A stretch of DNA of 64,000 nt from Serpens gallinarum (GCF_014836765.1 NZ_JACSQG010000002.1:372001-436000); one strand, 5' to 3'; positions 26,963 through 35,836 are shown, counted from the first letter of the stretch. Program-made: numbers and translations. The notes: generated by a model from the letters alone, not told the origin.

Positions 26963-27119
26963 GACAGGTTCCAGTGTGAGAGACGCCTACACGCTATGGC
27001 AGCCGAGGCGTGCCGGCAAGCGCGTTCGCGCTCAGGGCGGATTAACCTTCTATCTCTTCATTCGCGTGGTCAGCCCGTCATGGGTTCGCTACCATGCCGC
27101 TTTCGTCGTGGGGGCTGTC

Positions 27120-27902
27120 ATGGTATTCGCGCTCTATCTCGTACTTGGTGCTTGCGCCGGTGTGCTGGCCGGCCTGTTCGGGGTCGGTGGCGGGATGGTC
27201 ATCGTCCCGGTGCTGATCTTCAGCTTCACCGCCCAGGGCGTGGCACCCGAAGTGCTCACCCACCTGGCGGTCGGCACCTCGCTGGCCACCATCGCGTTCA
27301 CCTCGATCAGCTCGATTCGCGAGCACCACCGCCGTGGCGCGGTGCGCTGGCTGATCTTCGTCTGGCTGAGCCTGGGCATTCTGGTCGGCGGCGTATTCGG
27401 TGCGCTGACCGCCTTGGCGCTGCAAGGTCCGCTGCTGCAGAAGGTCATTGGCGTGTTCGCCATCTGCATCGCCATCCAGATGGGCTTCGATCTGCGCCCC
27501 AAGGCCCACCGCGAGGTACCGGGCAAGCCCGGACTGACCGCCGCCGGCGGGGTGATTGGTTGGGTTTCGGCAATCATCGGCGTCGGCGGCGGTTCGTTGA
27601 CCGTGCCCTTCCTGGCCTGGAACAGCGTACCCATGCAGCAGGCGGTGGCCACCTCGGCGGCCTGCGGCCTGCCGATCGCGCTGATCAGTGCGCTGAGTTT
27701 CATGGTGCTGGGCTGGAACGTGGAACCTCTCCCCGAGTGGAGTGTCGGTTACGTCTATTTGCCGGCTGTGCTCGGCATCGCGCTGACCAGCATGTTCTTT
27801 GCCCGTTTCGGCGCGCAGCTGGCGCACCGGTTGTCGCCGAAGTTGCTCAAGCGGCTGTTTGCCCTACTACTGCTGTCCGTTGGCATCAGTTTTCTGATTT
27901 AA
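27120..27902 (+). CDS. TauE/SafE family sulfite exporter-like membrane protein
   Basis: The 260-residue protein has eight predicted membrane segments in two repeats. [17 protein letters not shown] in the first half and [16 protein letters not shown] in the second are the paired glycine-rich motifs of the TauE/SafE family. The family exports sulfite, sulfoacetate or related anions, but specificity is variable. I use ATG 27120, which has GGGGG 5 bases upstream; the long in-frame extension back to 26703 is just the open complement of the NRDE gene. Its stop codon overlaps the ribosome site of lgt, so the two are probably co-transcribed. Confidence 0.88.
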   Translation: MVFALYLVLGACAGVLAGLFGVGGGMVIVPVLIFSFTAQGVAPEVLTHLAVGTSLATIAFTSISSIREHHRRGAVRWLIFVWLSLGILVGGVFGALTALALQGPLLQKVIGVFAICIAIQMGFDLRPKAHREVPGKPGLTAAGGVIGWVSAIIGVGGGSLTVPFLAWNSVPMQQAVATSAACGLPIALISALSFMVLGWNVEPLPEWSVGYVYLPAVLGIALTSMFFARFGAQLAHRLSPKLLKRLFALLLLSVGISFLI

Positions 27903-27912
27903 GGAGTCTTGC

Positions 27913-28710
27913 ATGCTGCCTTACCCGCAGATCGACCCGGTGGCCATCGCCCTCGGGCCGCTGAAAATCCACTGGTACGGGTTGATGTACCTGATTGGCA
28001 TCGGTGGCGCCTGGTGGCTGGCCTCGCGCCGGGTGCAGCGCTTCGCCCCAGAGTGGAACAAGGAGAAGCTCTCCGACCTGGTGTTCTGGGTGGCCATGGG
28101 GGTGATCGTCGGCGGGCGGTTGGGCTACGTGCTGTTCTACGACCTGGCGGCCTATCTGAACGATCCGAGCCTGATCCTGCAGGTGTGGAAAGGTGGCATG
28201 TCGTTCCATGGCGGGCTGATCGGCGTGCTGCTGTGCAGCTGGATCTTTGCCCGGCGCAACGGCAAGTCGTTCTTTGAACTGATGGACTTCATCGCCCCGC
28301 TGGTGCCGATTGGCCTGGGTGCCGGACGCATTGGCAACTTCATCAATGCTGAGCTTTGGGGCAAGGCCACCGATCTGCCCTGGGCGATGATCTTCCCCAC
28401 CGATCCGCAGCAACTGGCGCGCCATCCCTCGCAGCTGTACCAGTTCGCCCTGGAAGGCGTGGCGCTGTTCGTCATCCTCTGGCTGTATTCGCGCAAGCCA
28501 CGGCCGACCATGGCGGTGTCCGGGTTGTTTGCGGTGTGCTACGGCATCTTCCGCTTTATCGTCGAGTTTGTCCGCGTGCCGGATGCCCAGCTCGGCTATC
28601 TGGCCTTCGACTGGCTGACCATGGGCCAGGTGCTGTGCGTGCCGATGATTCTGCTCGGCGGCGGCATGATGGTCTGGGCCTATAGGCGTGGGGGGCACGC
28701 CGCCCGCTGA
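27913..28710 (+). CDS. lgt: Prolipoprotein diacylglyceryl transferase
   Basis: Lgt transfers diacylglycerol from phosphatidylglycerol to the lipobox cysteine of prolipoproteins, the first lipoprotein maturation step in the inner membrane. The 265-residue protein has about seven membrane segments, the MSFHGGLIG motif with the essential histidine, and the signature [14 protein letters not shown] (residues 137-150). AAGGAG precedes the ATG. The lgt-thyA order is conserved in many proteobacteria. Confidence 0.96.
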   Translation: MLPYPQIDPVAIALGPLKIHWYGLMYLIGIGGAWWLASRRVQRFAPEWNKEKLSDLVFWVAMGVIVGGRLGYVLFYDLAAYLNDPSLILQVWKGGMSFHGGLIGVLLCSWIFARRNGKSFFELMDFIAPLVPIGLGAGRIGNFINAELWGKATDLPWAMIFPTDPQQLARHPSQLYQFALEGVALFVILWLYSRKPRPTMAVSGLFAVCYGIFRFIVEFVRVPDAQLGYLAFDWLTMGQVLCVPMILLGGGMMVWAYRRGGHAAR

Positions 28711-28726
28711 CGACGCGAATCCATAG

Positions 28727-28751
28727 CCCCTCTCCCCATGCGGGAGAGGGG
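28727..28751. terminator. Palindrome between lgt and thyA, possible terminator
   Basis: CCCCTCTCCC (28727-28736) pairs with GGGAGAGGGG (28742-28751) around CATGC. It is GC-rich and stable but lacks a T-run, so it may be a dispersed repeat or RNA-stabilising hairpin. Similar C/T-rich palindromes are common between genes in pseudomonads and xanthomonads. Confidence 0.45.
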
Positions 28752-28874
28752 TTGGGGAGAGGGGGATAAAACCGCCGCCTGGCCATATTCCCGAACGCCG
28801 CTCGCCGCGAAGGAAGCGGCGAATGGGGTACATGGGATACCATTCGCCCATTCGCGTTTTTCCCCGAGTCCCCG

Positions 28875-29669
28875 ATGAAACAGTACCTCGACCTGATGCG
28901 CCACGTGCGCGAACACGGCACCTTCAAGAGCGACCGCACCGGCACCGGCACCTACAGCGTGTTCGGCCATCAGATGCGCTTCGACCTGGCTGATGGCTTT
29001 CCGCTGGTCACCACCAAGAAGTGCCACCTGAAATCCATCATCCACGAGTTGCTGTGGTTCCTGCAGGGCGATACCAATATCAAGTATCTGCAGGAAAACG
29101 GCGTGCGTATCTGGGACGAGTGGGCCGACGCGAACGGCGAACTGGGCCCGGTGTATGGCTACCAGTGGCGCAGCTGGCCGGCGCCCAATGGCGAGTCCAT
29201 CGACCAGATCGCCAAGCTGATCCAGATGATCAAGACTAACCCGGACTCGCGCCGGCTGATCGTCTCCGCCTGGAACCCGGCGTTGGTCGACCAGATGGCC
29301 CTGCCGCCCTGCCACGCGCTGTTCCAGTTCTACATCGCCGACGGCAAGCTCAGCTGCCAGCTGTACCAGCGCTCGGCGGACATCTTCCTCGGCGTGCCCT
29401 TCAACATCGCCAGCTACGCGCTGCTGACGCTGATGGTCGCCCAGGTCTGCGGCCTGCAGCCGGGCGAGTTCATCTGGAGCGGCGGCGACTGCCACCTGTA
29501 CGCCAACCACCTGGAACAGACCGATCTGCAACTCTCCCGCGAGCCGCTGCCGCTGCCGCAGATGAAGCTCAACCCTGAGGTGAAGGACCTGTTCGATTTC
29601 ACGTTCGAAGACTTCGAACTGGTCGGCTACCAGAGCCACCCGCACATCAAGGCGCCGGTGGCGGTGTGA
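28875..29669 (+). CDS. thyA: Thymidylate synthase
   Basis: ThyA methylates dUMP to dTMP using methylene-tetrahydrofolate, giving dihydrofolate. At 264 residues it has the exact E. coli length, with the catalytic cysteine in [12 protein letters not shown], the arginine-containing phosphate site [12 protein letters not shown] and the [12 protein letters not shown] motif. Dihydrofolate made here is recycled by FolA, encoded 3 kb downstream on the same strand. Confidence 0.97.
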   Translation: MKQYLDLMRHVREHGTFKSDRTGTGTYSVFGHQMRFDLADGFPLVTTKKCHLKSIIHELLWFLQGDTNIKYLQENGVRIWDEWADANGELGPVYGYQWRSWPAPNGESIDQIAKLIQMIKTNPDSRRLIVSAWNPALVDQMALPPCHALFQFYIADGKLSCQLYQRSADIFLGVPFNIASYALLTLMVAQVCGLQPGEFIWSGGDCHLYANHLEQTDLQLSREPLPLPQMKLNPEVKDLFDFTFEDFELVGYQSHPHIKAPVAV

Positions 29670-29712
29670 GTGGGCGGGCCGTGTGCCCTATACACGGCCT
29701 GCATCCATTCCT

Positions 29713-29775
29713 GTAGGAGCGAGCTTGCTCGCGATCACCCAGACATAAAAGCATCGCCAGCAAGCTGGCTCCTAC
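29713..29775. repeat. Pair of inverted REP elements (BIME-like)
   Basis: The 23-base units at 29713-29735 (GTAGGAGCGAGCTTGCTCGC...) and 29753-29775 are inverted copies agreeing at 21 of 23 positions. Each unit has an internal GAGCTTGCTC-type palindrome. This is the typical intergenic REP arrangement of Pseudomonas, mobilised by RAYT transposases. It sits between the convergent thyA and GTPase genes, where it could also stop transcription from both sides. Confidence 0.8.
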
Positions 29776-29815
29776 CGAGGTCGCAGGCCACCGCACGACG
29801 GCGAAGCGCCTCAAC

Positions 29816-31192
29816 CTACGTGGCATCCGCCAGCGTGTTGCTCAAGACGGTCAGCTGCGCCTGGCGTTCTTCCTCCTGCAACTTCGCGCCGCTGTTCAGC
29901 GACGACCATTCCGGGTGCGCGCGGGCCTTGTGCAGGGCGTCGGGCAGTTTGCCTTCGCGCCAGGTTTTATCCTGCGGGTTGTCCAGGTGGATTGCCGTGG
30001 TCGCGGCGTGGCCGCGCGCGTGCAGTACATCGAGCAGCTGTTTCTGGCGCAGGGCGAGCAGGCGCAACACCGCGTCGTCCACGGTGAGTTCGCGCTGACC
30101 CTTGAATTTACCCAGCAGGCGATTGCCGTAATGGCGGGCGGTCTGCGCGCCGCCGCCGGCAAGCGCGCCGAGCAGTGCGGCGGCGCCCAGGGTGATGCCG
30201 CCTACCAAGAGATCGACCCCGGCTCCGGCCGCTGCGCCGGCGGCCATGCCGCCGCCGATCTTCACGCCCATCTGCTTGAGGGTTTCCGGGTTGAACAGGT
30301 CGTCGCCCCAGCGCCCGCCGAGCAATGGCAGCGCGCCGGCGGCGGCATCGTCGGGGCGAAACGCATAGAGGCGCAGCAGCGCGTCGACGCAGCGCTGTTC
30401 GCGCTGGCGCACGGCGTCGTGCAGCGCGCCGATGGCGGCCTGTTCCCGCTCCGGCTGGGCTGCCACGCTGCGTCGGCAGGCGGCGACGTCCAGCAGCAGT
30501 TCGGCGATCAGTCGCGTACCGCTCTGGCGGCGCTGCTCGGCTTGGGCTTCGCGGTCGGCGATCAGGCGTTCCAGCGGCGCGCGGGCCGACTCCAGCAGCA
30601 GCGCCAGGCTTTCATACAGGCGCCGTTCGCCGTCTTCGGGCGGCGCCACGGTGTCGAAGCGCACCAGCGCGTGCAGGCCGAGACGGGCCAGGGCGGTGCG
30701 CCATTCCTCTTCGCGCTGCTGGGCGTCGCGGACGAAATTCAGCACCGGCAGCAGGGGTTTTCCGCAATCGGCGAGCACCGCCAGTTCGTCGCGGTACTTG
30801 GCCAGCACCGGCTCGCGGGCATCGATGACGTAGAAGCCGGCGTCGCTGGCCAGCAGTTGGCGCAGCACCTTGGCTTCCTGTTCGAAGCGCTGGCGTGCCT
30901 CGGCGCTGTCGAGAAAGCGGGTAATGCGTGCCGGGCCGTCGAGGCGTTCGCCGGGGCGTTCCAGTCGCTCCAGGTAGTCCAGCAGGGCGATGGCATCTTC
31001 CAGGCCGGGGGTGTCGTACAGTTCCAGCACCGCCTGGCCATCCACGGATAGGCGTGCGCCCTCGACGTGCCGGGTGGTACTCGGGCGGTGGGAGACTTCG
31101 CCGAAGCCTACATCGCGCGTCAGGGTGCGTAGCAGCGAGGTCTTGCCCACATTGGTGTGGCCGACCACCGCGAGTTTCAGCGCTTTAGTCAT
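29816..31192 (-). CDS. GTPase with DUF3482 domain
   Basis: The 458-residue protein begins with an Era/MMR_HSR1-type G domain: GHTNVGKTSL (G1, residues 11-20), STTRHVEG (G2 region) and LYDTPGLEDA (G3). NFVRDAQ stands where a G4 NKxD motif would be, so base specificity is uncertain. The C-terminal half has a glycine/alanine-rich hydrophobic stretch (about residues 290-350) that may insert into membrane, matching DUF3482. ATG 31192 overlaps the stop of the DUF2868 gene by 8 bases, and the pair is conserved together in pseudomonads. Function is not established; a membrane-associated GTPase switch is inferred. Confidence 0.85.
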   Translation of the reverse strand: MTKALKLAVVGHTNVGKTSLLRTLTRDVGFGEVSHRPSTTRHVEGARLSVDGQAVLELYDTPGLEDAIALLDYLERLERPGERLDGPARITRFLDSAEARQRFEQEAKVLRQLLASDAGFYVIDAREPVLAKYRDELAVLADCGKPLLPVLNFVRDAQQREEEWRTALARLGLHALVRFDTVAPPEDGERRLYESLALLLESARAPLERLIADREAQAEQRRQSGTRLIAELLLDVAACRRSVAAQPEREQAAIGALHDAVRQREQRCVDALLRLYAFRPDDAAAGALPLLGGRWGDDLFNPETLKQMGVKIGGGMAAGAAAGAGVDLLVGGITLGAAALLGALAGGGAQTARHYGNRLLGKFKGQRELTVDDAVLRLLALRQKQLLDVLHARGHAATTAIHLDNPQDKTWREGKLPDALHKARAHPEWSSLNSGAKLQEEERQAQLTVLSNTLADAT

Positions 31193-32594
31193 GTCCGGTC
31201 TCCAGCCAGGCCAGCGGTGCGGCACAGCCATGGGGCAGGCCCAGCTGTTCGAGGGCCGTGTGCCAGTCAGCCAGGCGCTGGCTGTCCAGCGCTTCGCCGG
31301 GCGGCGCCTGCAGCAGCCATACACGGGTCACCGCGGCGCAGCGCGACAGTTCGCCCAGCAGCGCCAGGGTGCCGCGATCCGGCGAGCGGCGCGGGTCGCA
31401 GGCAATCAGCAGGCGCGCCGGTGGGAATCGGGTCAGTTGGTCGAGCAAACGCCGCCGCTGCTCGCGGTCGTCGAGAATGCCGGCATCGGCGACGCCCTTG
31501 GGCAATGCGGGCGGCCAGGCTCGGCTGGTATCCAGCTCGACGGCCACCAGCACGGCGCCATCGGCGTGTTCGGGATGGCTGCCGGCGTGGGCCAACGGCA
31601 AGGAGTCTGGCGCCGCGTCGCTGATGCCCAGGCGTTCGCTGGGCGGGTTCAGGCGTTCGCGCAACAGCGCGTAGCCGGGAGCGGCGAGGTCCAGATGCAG
31701 GCGAGCAACGCCGTGCTTCCAGCGCCACAGGCAAAACAGGCCGAGCAGCAGGCGCGGCAGCAGCCCATACACCAGCAGCACGCCGAGCAGCCAGCCGGCC
31801 CAGGCCTGGCGGGCGCTTTCCTCGGCCAGAGCAGCAGTGCCACTGGCGCGGATCTGTTCAATGTCCGGCAGGCTGAAACCGAGCAGCGCCGGCAGGGCGC
31901 CCAGCGCCTGGGTCAGGGCGATGAAGCTGTCGCCGCCAAGAATGGTCGTTTCCCAGACAAAGCCGTAACGGCGCGTGGACAGCATCGCCAGCAGCAGGAC
32001 CAATGCGGCCAGCAACGCCAGCAGCCACAGACCGTGCACCACGGCGCCCAGGCCCCAGCGGGCCAGGCGGCGGCGCTGCAGCAGGAGCATCAGGGCCGGC
32101 GCGAGCTGCGCGGCCTGGGCATCGCGGGCAAATTTTTCGCTGAGCCACAGCCACAGTCGCCCCAGCGCGCCGCCGCTGTCGCCGGTCAGCAGCAAGCCCA
32201 GCGCCCAGCCGAGTAGAGTCAGCAGGTGCAAGCCGAGCAGGCTGCCCAAGGCCCAGAACACGTTGACCGGGCGCTGGCCATCGCCCAGGGCGGCAAACGC
32301 CAGGCCGGCGCCACTGAACAGGGCGAGCAGTAGCAGGGCGATTAACGCCAGACGTGCGCCTTGGTGCCAGTGGCGCAGCGCGGCGAGTTGGCCGTCGCGC
32401 TCGGCGAGCAACAGGGCGCGGGCTTCGATGCGTTGTTCCAGGCTCTCGCCGGCTTGGCGAGCACGGCGGATGGCTTCGCCGTCTTCCAGAGGACCGGCCT
32501 GTTCCTCGCGCAGGCGAATGGCTTCGCACAGCCACAGACGATCAAGATGGGATAAATTGGACGCGGATGGGGTTGAGCTCACGGCAATACTCAC
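31185..32594 (-). CDS. DUF2868 membrane protein, partner of the adjacent GTPase
   Basis: The 469-residue protein has four to five membrane spans (about residues 80-105, 115-140, 180-205, 265-290) and a soluble C-terminal part with PARLLIACDPRRSPDRG and a following predicted Rossmann-like pattern. It matches DUF2868 by layout. The GTG start at 32594 has only a poor ribosome site. It is translationally coupled to the GTPase gene through the overlap at 31185-31192, which strongly suggests one complex. No enzymatic motif was identified. Confidence 0.8.
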   Translation of the reverse strand: MSIAVSSTPSASNLSHLDRLWLCEAIRLREEQAGPLEDGEAIRRARQAGESLEQRIEARALLLAERDGQLAALRHWHQGARLALIALLLLALFSGAGLAFAALGDGQRPVNVFWALGSLLGLHLLTLLGWALGLLLTGDSGGALGRLWLWLSEKFARDAQAAQLAPALMLLLQRRRLARWGLGAVVHGLWLLALLAALVLLLAMLSTRRYGFVWETTILGGDSFIALTQALGALPALLGFSLPDIEQIRASGTAALAEESARQAWAGWLLGVLLVYGLLPRLLLGLFCLWRWKHGVARLHLDLAAPGYALLRERLNPPSERLGISDAAPDSLPLAHAGSHPEHADGAVLVAVELDTSRAWPPALPKGVADAGILDDREQRRRLLDQLTRFPPARLLIACDPRRSPDRGTLALLGELSRCAAVTRVWLLQAPPGEALDSQRLADWHTALEQLGLPHGCAAPLAWLETGHD

Positions 32595-32707
32595 GGCCAG
32601 GGGGCCTGCAGAGGATAACGGAAAAGCCGCGAAGAGCGCTCAAGGCGTGCAAGCGGGTGACTCTGTTGGGATTCCAGCCAGCCGCAATGGACGTTATTCT
32701 CGCGCCC

Positions 32708-33223
32708 ATGAATACGACCTATCTCCCCCTCGCGATGATCGCCGCTCTTGCCCGCAACGGTGTAATCGGCCTCGACAACAGCATGCCCTGGCACCTGCCG
32801 GCGGACCTCAAGCACTTCAAGGCCAAGACGCTCGGCAAGCCGATCATCATGGGCCGCAAAACCTGGGATTCTTTGGGTAGGCCGCTGCCGGGACGGCTCA
32901 ATCTGGTCATCAGCCGCCAGCCGGACCTGCAGCTCGAAGGCGCCGAAGTATTCGCCTCGCTGGACGCGGCGCTGGTACGCGCTGACGAATGGGCGCGCGC
33001 GCAGGGCGTTGACGAGTTGATGCTGATCGGTGGCGCACAGCTATACGCCCAGGCGCTGCCGCTGGCCGAGCGCTTGTACCTGACGCGCATCGAGCTGGAA
33101 CCGCAGGGCGATGCGTTCTTCCCGGAGCGGATTGCCGCCGAGTGGAAGCTCACTGAGCGGGAGGAGCATGACGCCGTTGAGCCGGCACCTGCTTATACGT
33201 TCGAGACCTGGGTACGCGCTTGA
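32708..33223 (+). CDS. folA: Dihydrofolate reductase
   Basis: FolA reduces dihydrofolate to tetrahydrofolate with NADPH. The 171-residue protein shows LAMIAALARNGVIGLDNSMPWHLPADL, where the Met20-loop WHLP and the catalytic acid (Asp in PADL) are visible, then GKPIIMGRKTWDSLGRPLPGR and MLIGGAQLYAQAL for NADPH binding. ATG 32708 gives the normal length; another ATG 21 bases upstream is in frame but has no better ribosome site. It diverges from the DUF2868 gene and converges with the permease gene. Confidence 0.96.
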   Translation: MNTTYLPLAMIAALARNGVIGLDNSMPWHLPADLKHFKAKTLGKPIIMGRKTWDSLGRPLPGRLNLVISRQPDLQLEGAEVFASLDAALVRADEWARAQGVDELMLIGGAQLYAQALPLAERLYLTRIELEPQGDAFFPERIAAEWKLTEREEHDAVEPAPAYTFETWVRA

Positions 33224-33270
33224 TTGCTGGCGAGCAGCGCGGTTCGAGGCCGCGCTACTCGCCACGCTGA

Positions 33271-34659
33271 TCAATGCGTCTGTTCGGTGCTCTTCGGGGT
33301 TTCCGGCAAGAACCAGTTCATTACCAGGGCACAGATGCCGCCGGTGGCCACACCGGATTCCAACACGCTGCGCAGTCCAGCCGGTAGGTGAGCGAGGAAT
33401 TCCGGTACCTGGGAGAAGCCCAGGCCGAGGGCCAGCGATACCGAGATGATCAGCAGCGCGCGGCGATCCAGCTGGATACCGGCGAGGATGTTGATGCCGG
33501 CCGCCGCCACGGCGCCGAACATCACCAGCGCGGCGCCGCCGAGCACTGGCTCGGGCACGGCTTGCAGCACGCCCGCCACGGCCGGAAACAGGCCGAGGAC
33601 AACCAGCATGGCGGCGATCCACATCCCTACGTAGCGGCTGGCGATGCCGGTCAACTGGATGATGCCGTTGTTCTGCGCGAACACCGAGCTGGGGAAGGTG
33701 TTGAACACGCCGGCCAGCAGCGAGTTGGCGCCGTTGACCAGCACGCCGCCCTTGATGCGCTGCATCCACAGCGGACCGACGACCGGCTGGCGCGAGAGCT
33801 GGCTGGTGGCGGTGACGTCGCCGATGGCTTCCAGCGAGGTGACCAGGTAGATCACCACCAGCGGAATGAACAGGCCCCAGGAAAAGCCCAGGCCGAAGTG
33901 CAGCGGCATCGGCACCTGGAACAGCTCGGCCTCGCGCATGCCGGTGAAATCCAGACGCCCCAGATAGGCGGCCAGCGCGTAGCCGATGGCCAAGGCGATG
34001 ATGATGGCGCAGCTGCGCATCCACACCACCGGCAGGCGGTTGATAATGACGATGGCGGCCAGCACCACGCCGGACAGCAACAGGTTCTCGCCGTTGGCGA
34101 AGGTGCCGTCGCCCATGGCCGCGTAGCCGCCGCCCATGCTGATCAGGCCGACCTTGATCAGGGTCAGGCCGATCATCAGCACCACGATGCCGGTCACCAG
34201 CGGGGTGATCAGGCGTTTGACGAACGGCAGGATGCGCGACACGCCCATCTCGATGAACGAGCCGGCGATCACCACGCCGAAGATGGCCGCCATTACCGAC
34301 TCGACCGGCGTGCCCTGGCCGACCATCAACACGCCGCCGGCAATCAGCGGGCCGACGAAGTTGAAACTGGTGCCCTGCACGATCAGCAGACCCGCGCCGA
34401 ACGGGCCGAAGCGCTTGCACTGAACGAAGGTGGCGATGCCGGAGATGACCAGCGACATGGACACGATCAGGTTGGTGTCGCGCGCCGACACGCCAATGGC
34501 CTGGCAGATCAAAAGGCCTGGCGTGACGATCGGCACAATGATCGCCAACAAATGCTGCACGGCGGCGAGAAAGGCGACCCAGGGGCGTGGGCGGTCGTTG
34601 AGGCCAAGCACCAGATCCGGCGGTGCCTCGCTGGCAGGCGTGTTATCAAGTGAACTCAT
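33271..34659 (-). CDS. NCS2-family nucleobase permease, probably xanthine/uric acid type
   Basis: The 462-residue protein has about 14 membrane segments and the NCS2 signature QNNGIIQLTGIASRYVG, the substrate-site QNxG motif with downstream TG. Conserved acidic positions in TSLEAIGDVTATSQL and VPEPVLGGAALVMFG correspond to the XanQ/UacT substrate and proton residues, so a purine (xanthine, uric acid) symporter is more likely than a uracil one, though this is not certain. The start has no Shine-Dalgarno sequence; instead the 5' leader is highly structured (34677-34740), which suggests RNA-level control. Confidence 0.85.
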   Translation of the reverse strand: MSSLDNTPASEAPPDLVLGLNDRPRPWVAFLAAVQHLLAIIVPIVTPGLLICQAIGVSARDTNLIVSMSLVISGIATFVQCKRFGPFGAGLLIVQGTSFNFVGPLIAGGVLMVGQGTPVESVMAAIFGVVIAGSFIEMGVSRILPFVKRLITPLVTGIVVLMIGLTLIKVGLISMGGGYAAMGDGTFANGENLLLSGVVLAAIVIINRLPVVWMRSCAIIIALAIGYALAAYLGRLDFTGMREAELFQVPMPLHFGLGFSWGLFIPLVVIYLVTSLEAIGDVTATSQLSRQPVVGPLWMQRIKGGVLVNGANSLLAGVFNTFPSSVFAQNNGIIQLTGIASRYVGMWIAAMLVVLGLFPAVAGVLQAVPEPVLGGAALVMFGAVAAAGINILAGIQLDRRALLIISVSLALGLGFSQVPEFLAHLPAGLRSVLESGVATGGICALVMNWFLPETPKSTEQTH

Positions 34660-34676
34660 GGAGGGATGTCCGCGAA

Positions 34677-34740
34677 AAAAACCGCGATTCTACTGCGAGC
34701 GAAGAATGCCGCCCACTGATTGAGTGCGTGGGCGGTTTTT
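34677..34740 (-). promoter_or_regulatory. Structured mRNA leader of the NCS2 permease gene (possible riboswitch/attenuator)
   Basis: Read on the minus strand, the leader contains CCGCCCAC (34735-34728) that can pair with GTGGGCGG (34716-34709), an ATTCT/AGAAT mini-hairpin, and a 9-base helix AAAAACCGC (34740-34732) with GCGGTTTTT (34685-34677). The outer helix competes with part of the first hairpin and ends in seven Us only about 17 bases before the ATG. Two alternative folds just upstream of a purine permease start that lacks a ribosome site is what a regulatory RNA would look like. No known riboswitch family was recognised. Confidence 0.4.
34709..34740 (+). terminator. Terminator-like hairpin on the plus strand
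   Basis: CCGCCCAC and GTGGGCGG with an 11-base loop are followed on the plus strand by TTTTT. It would stop rightward transcription, but the gene to its left reads leftward, so only antisense or folA read-through transcripts would be affected. The same bases form part of the permease leader on the minus strand. Confidence 0.4.
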
Positions 34741-34814
34741 CCAACCAATAGCGATGGGGGCTTTCGCTGCGCTCAATGCAACCTGCCGGCTGACATGTCT
34801 CACCTGGATCACGG

Positions 34815-35186
34815 CTACTGCATTGAATGCAGGCCGATCACATTGCCTTCGGTGTCGGTCACCAGGCTGATGAAGCCGTGCTCGCCGATGGCCATCTTGG
34901 CTTCGCGGATCTGACCGCCGGCGGCTTTGGCTCGCTTAGCCTCCACGGCGCAGTCCTGGCAACTGAAATAGACGGTCACGCTGTTGCCGCCGGACGGCAC
35001 GGCATCCTCTTTTACCAAGGCGCCGGCGGCGCCGTTGGTTTCCATGTCACCGGGGAAGGTCCAGTACTCCATGTTCTCGTCACCCAGATTGGTGAGCTGG
35101 GTCTGGAATACCTGTTCATAGAAGGCTTTGGCCCGTTGCAGATCCTGCACATGGATTTCGAACCAGACTACTGGATTATTTTTCAT
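34815..35186 (-). CDS. VOC-family (glyoxalase/bleomycin resistance-like) protein
   Basis: The 123-residue protein shows PVVWFEIHVQDLQRAKAFYEQVFQ, the N-terminal beta-alpha module of the vicinal oxygen chelate fold, and a second half ending MAIGEHGFISLVTDTEGNVIGLHS. Metal positions are plausible (His and Glu in EIHV and the terminal GNVIGLHS) but the substrate is unknown. Many such proteins are lactoylglutathione-lyase-like or detoxification enzymes. It is a single gene on the minus strand at the left edge of the accessory block. Confidence 0.85.
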   Translation of the reverse strand: MKNNPVVWFEIHVQDLQRAKAFYEQVFQTQLTNLGDENMEYWTFPGDMETNGAAGALVKEDAVPSGGNSVTVYFSCQDCAVEAKRAKAAGGQIREAKMAIGEHGFISLVTDTEGNVIGLHSMQ

Positions 35187-35431
35187 GGCGGTCTCCCACG
35201 GCTCGCGGTCTTCCGAGAGCCGGTTGTAGTGAGGTGACCAGGGAGCGCCATCAAACGGCTCGATAGCCGCTCAAGCCTGGGCCGTGTTCAGGCAAGCACC
35301 CTTTGCTCCAGAGAGCCAAAGGGATCGGATGAAAGGCCTTAGCTGATCGGCAGAACCGGATATCGTGCGACGGGCACCAAACGGCCATGCGCGGACTCAA
35401 CCCCATACCGCCACCGATTCGGGAGAACCCC

Positions 35432-35740
35432 ATGAACAAGGCAACGTTGACCGGAGCCATGCTGGGTGGGCTGCTTATGGCCATGCCGCTGGTGCAGGCG
35501 CAAACCCCAGGGCCCGCCGATCCGATCGATGAACAGGGGCCGGCTCTTTCACCGCCGTTGGATGGCGGGCCGGGCAGCTCCGGCGAAGATCCGCGCCGCC
35601 GCGGTGAGGACAGAGGACGTGAGGGGCTGCCGCCCGACACCGATCATGACGGCGTACCGGATGCGGACATGCCCGGCACCGAGCAACTGCCCGGGGAGGA
35701 TTTGGACCGGAAAATGGATCTAGACATGGAACAGTCCTGA
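35432..35740 (+). CDS. Small secreted Asp/Pro-rich protein with a calcium-loop-like motif, unknown function
   Basis: ATG 35432 is preceded 6 bases upstream by GGGAG, which fixes the start and gives 102 residues. The first 24 residues form a Sec signal peptide ending VQAQ. The mature part is proline-, glycine- and acid-rich and includes DTDHDGVPDAD (residues 69-79), matching the DxDxDGxxDxxD pattern of thrombospondin type 3 calcium-binding repeats, in one copy only. It is probably disordered and periplasmic or extracellular. I do not recognise the family. It is followed by a hairpin at 35764-35795. Confidence 0.75.
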   Translation: MNKATLTGAMLGGLLMAMPLVQAQTPGPADPIDEQGPALSPPLDGGPGSSGEDPRRRGEDRGREGLPPDTDHDGVPDADMPGTEQLPGEDLDRKMDLDMEQS

Positions 35741-35763
35741 TCACGGCAGGACCTCCCACGAAA

Positions 35764-35795
35764 AACGCCGTTTCCCCTTAAAGAGAAACGGCGTT
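35764..35795 (-). terminator. Terminator at the end of the envelope operon (bidirectional hairpin)
   Basis: AACGCCGTTTC and GAAACGGCGTT form a perfect 11-base stem with a 10-base loop. On the minus strand the stem is followed by a T-run (TTTTT), so it terminates the leftward envelope operon that ends at 35837. It can also block rightward read-through from the small secreted-protein gene. Confidence 0.8.
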
Positions 35796-35836
35796 ATATA
35801 GCGAGGCTTATCGCCTCTTCACGGCGTCAATGGCGA

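Noticed and set aside
26703-27119. N-terminal extension of the TauE gene
   Set aside because: The extra 139 residues are the complement of the NRDE gene; ATG 27120 has a G-rich ribosome site and starts the membrane protein directly.
33041-34420. Minus-strand open frame of 459 codons inside the NCS2 permease gene in another frame
   Set aside because: Arg/Gly/Ala-rich translation typical of an out-of-frame shadow; the permease frame has all NCS2 motifs.
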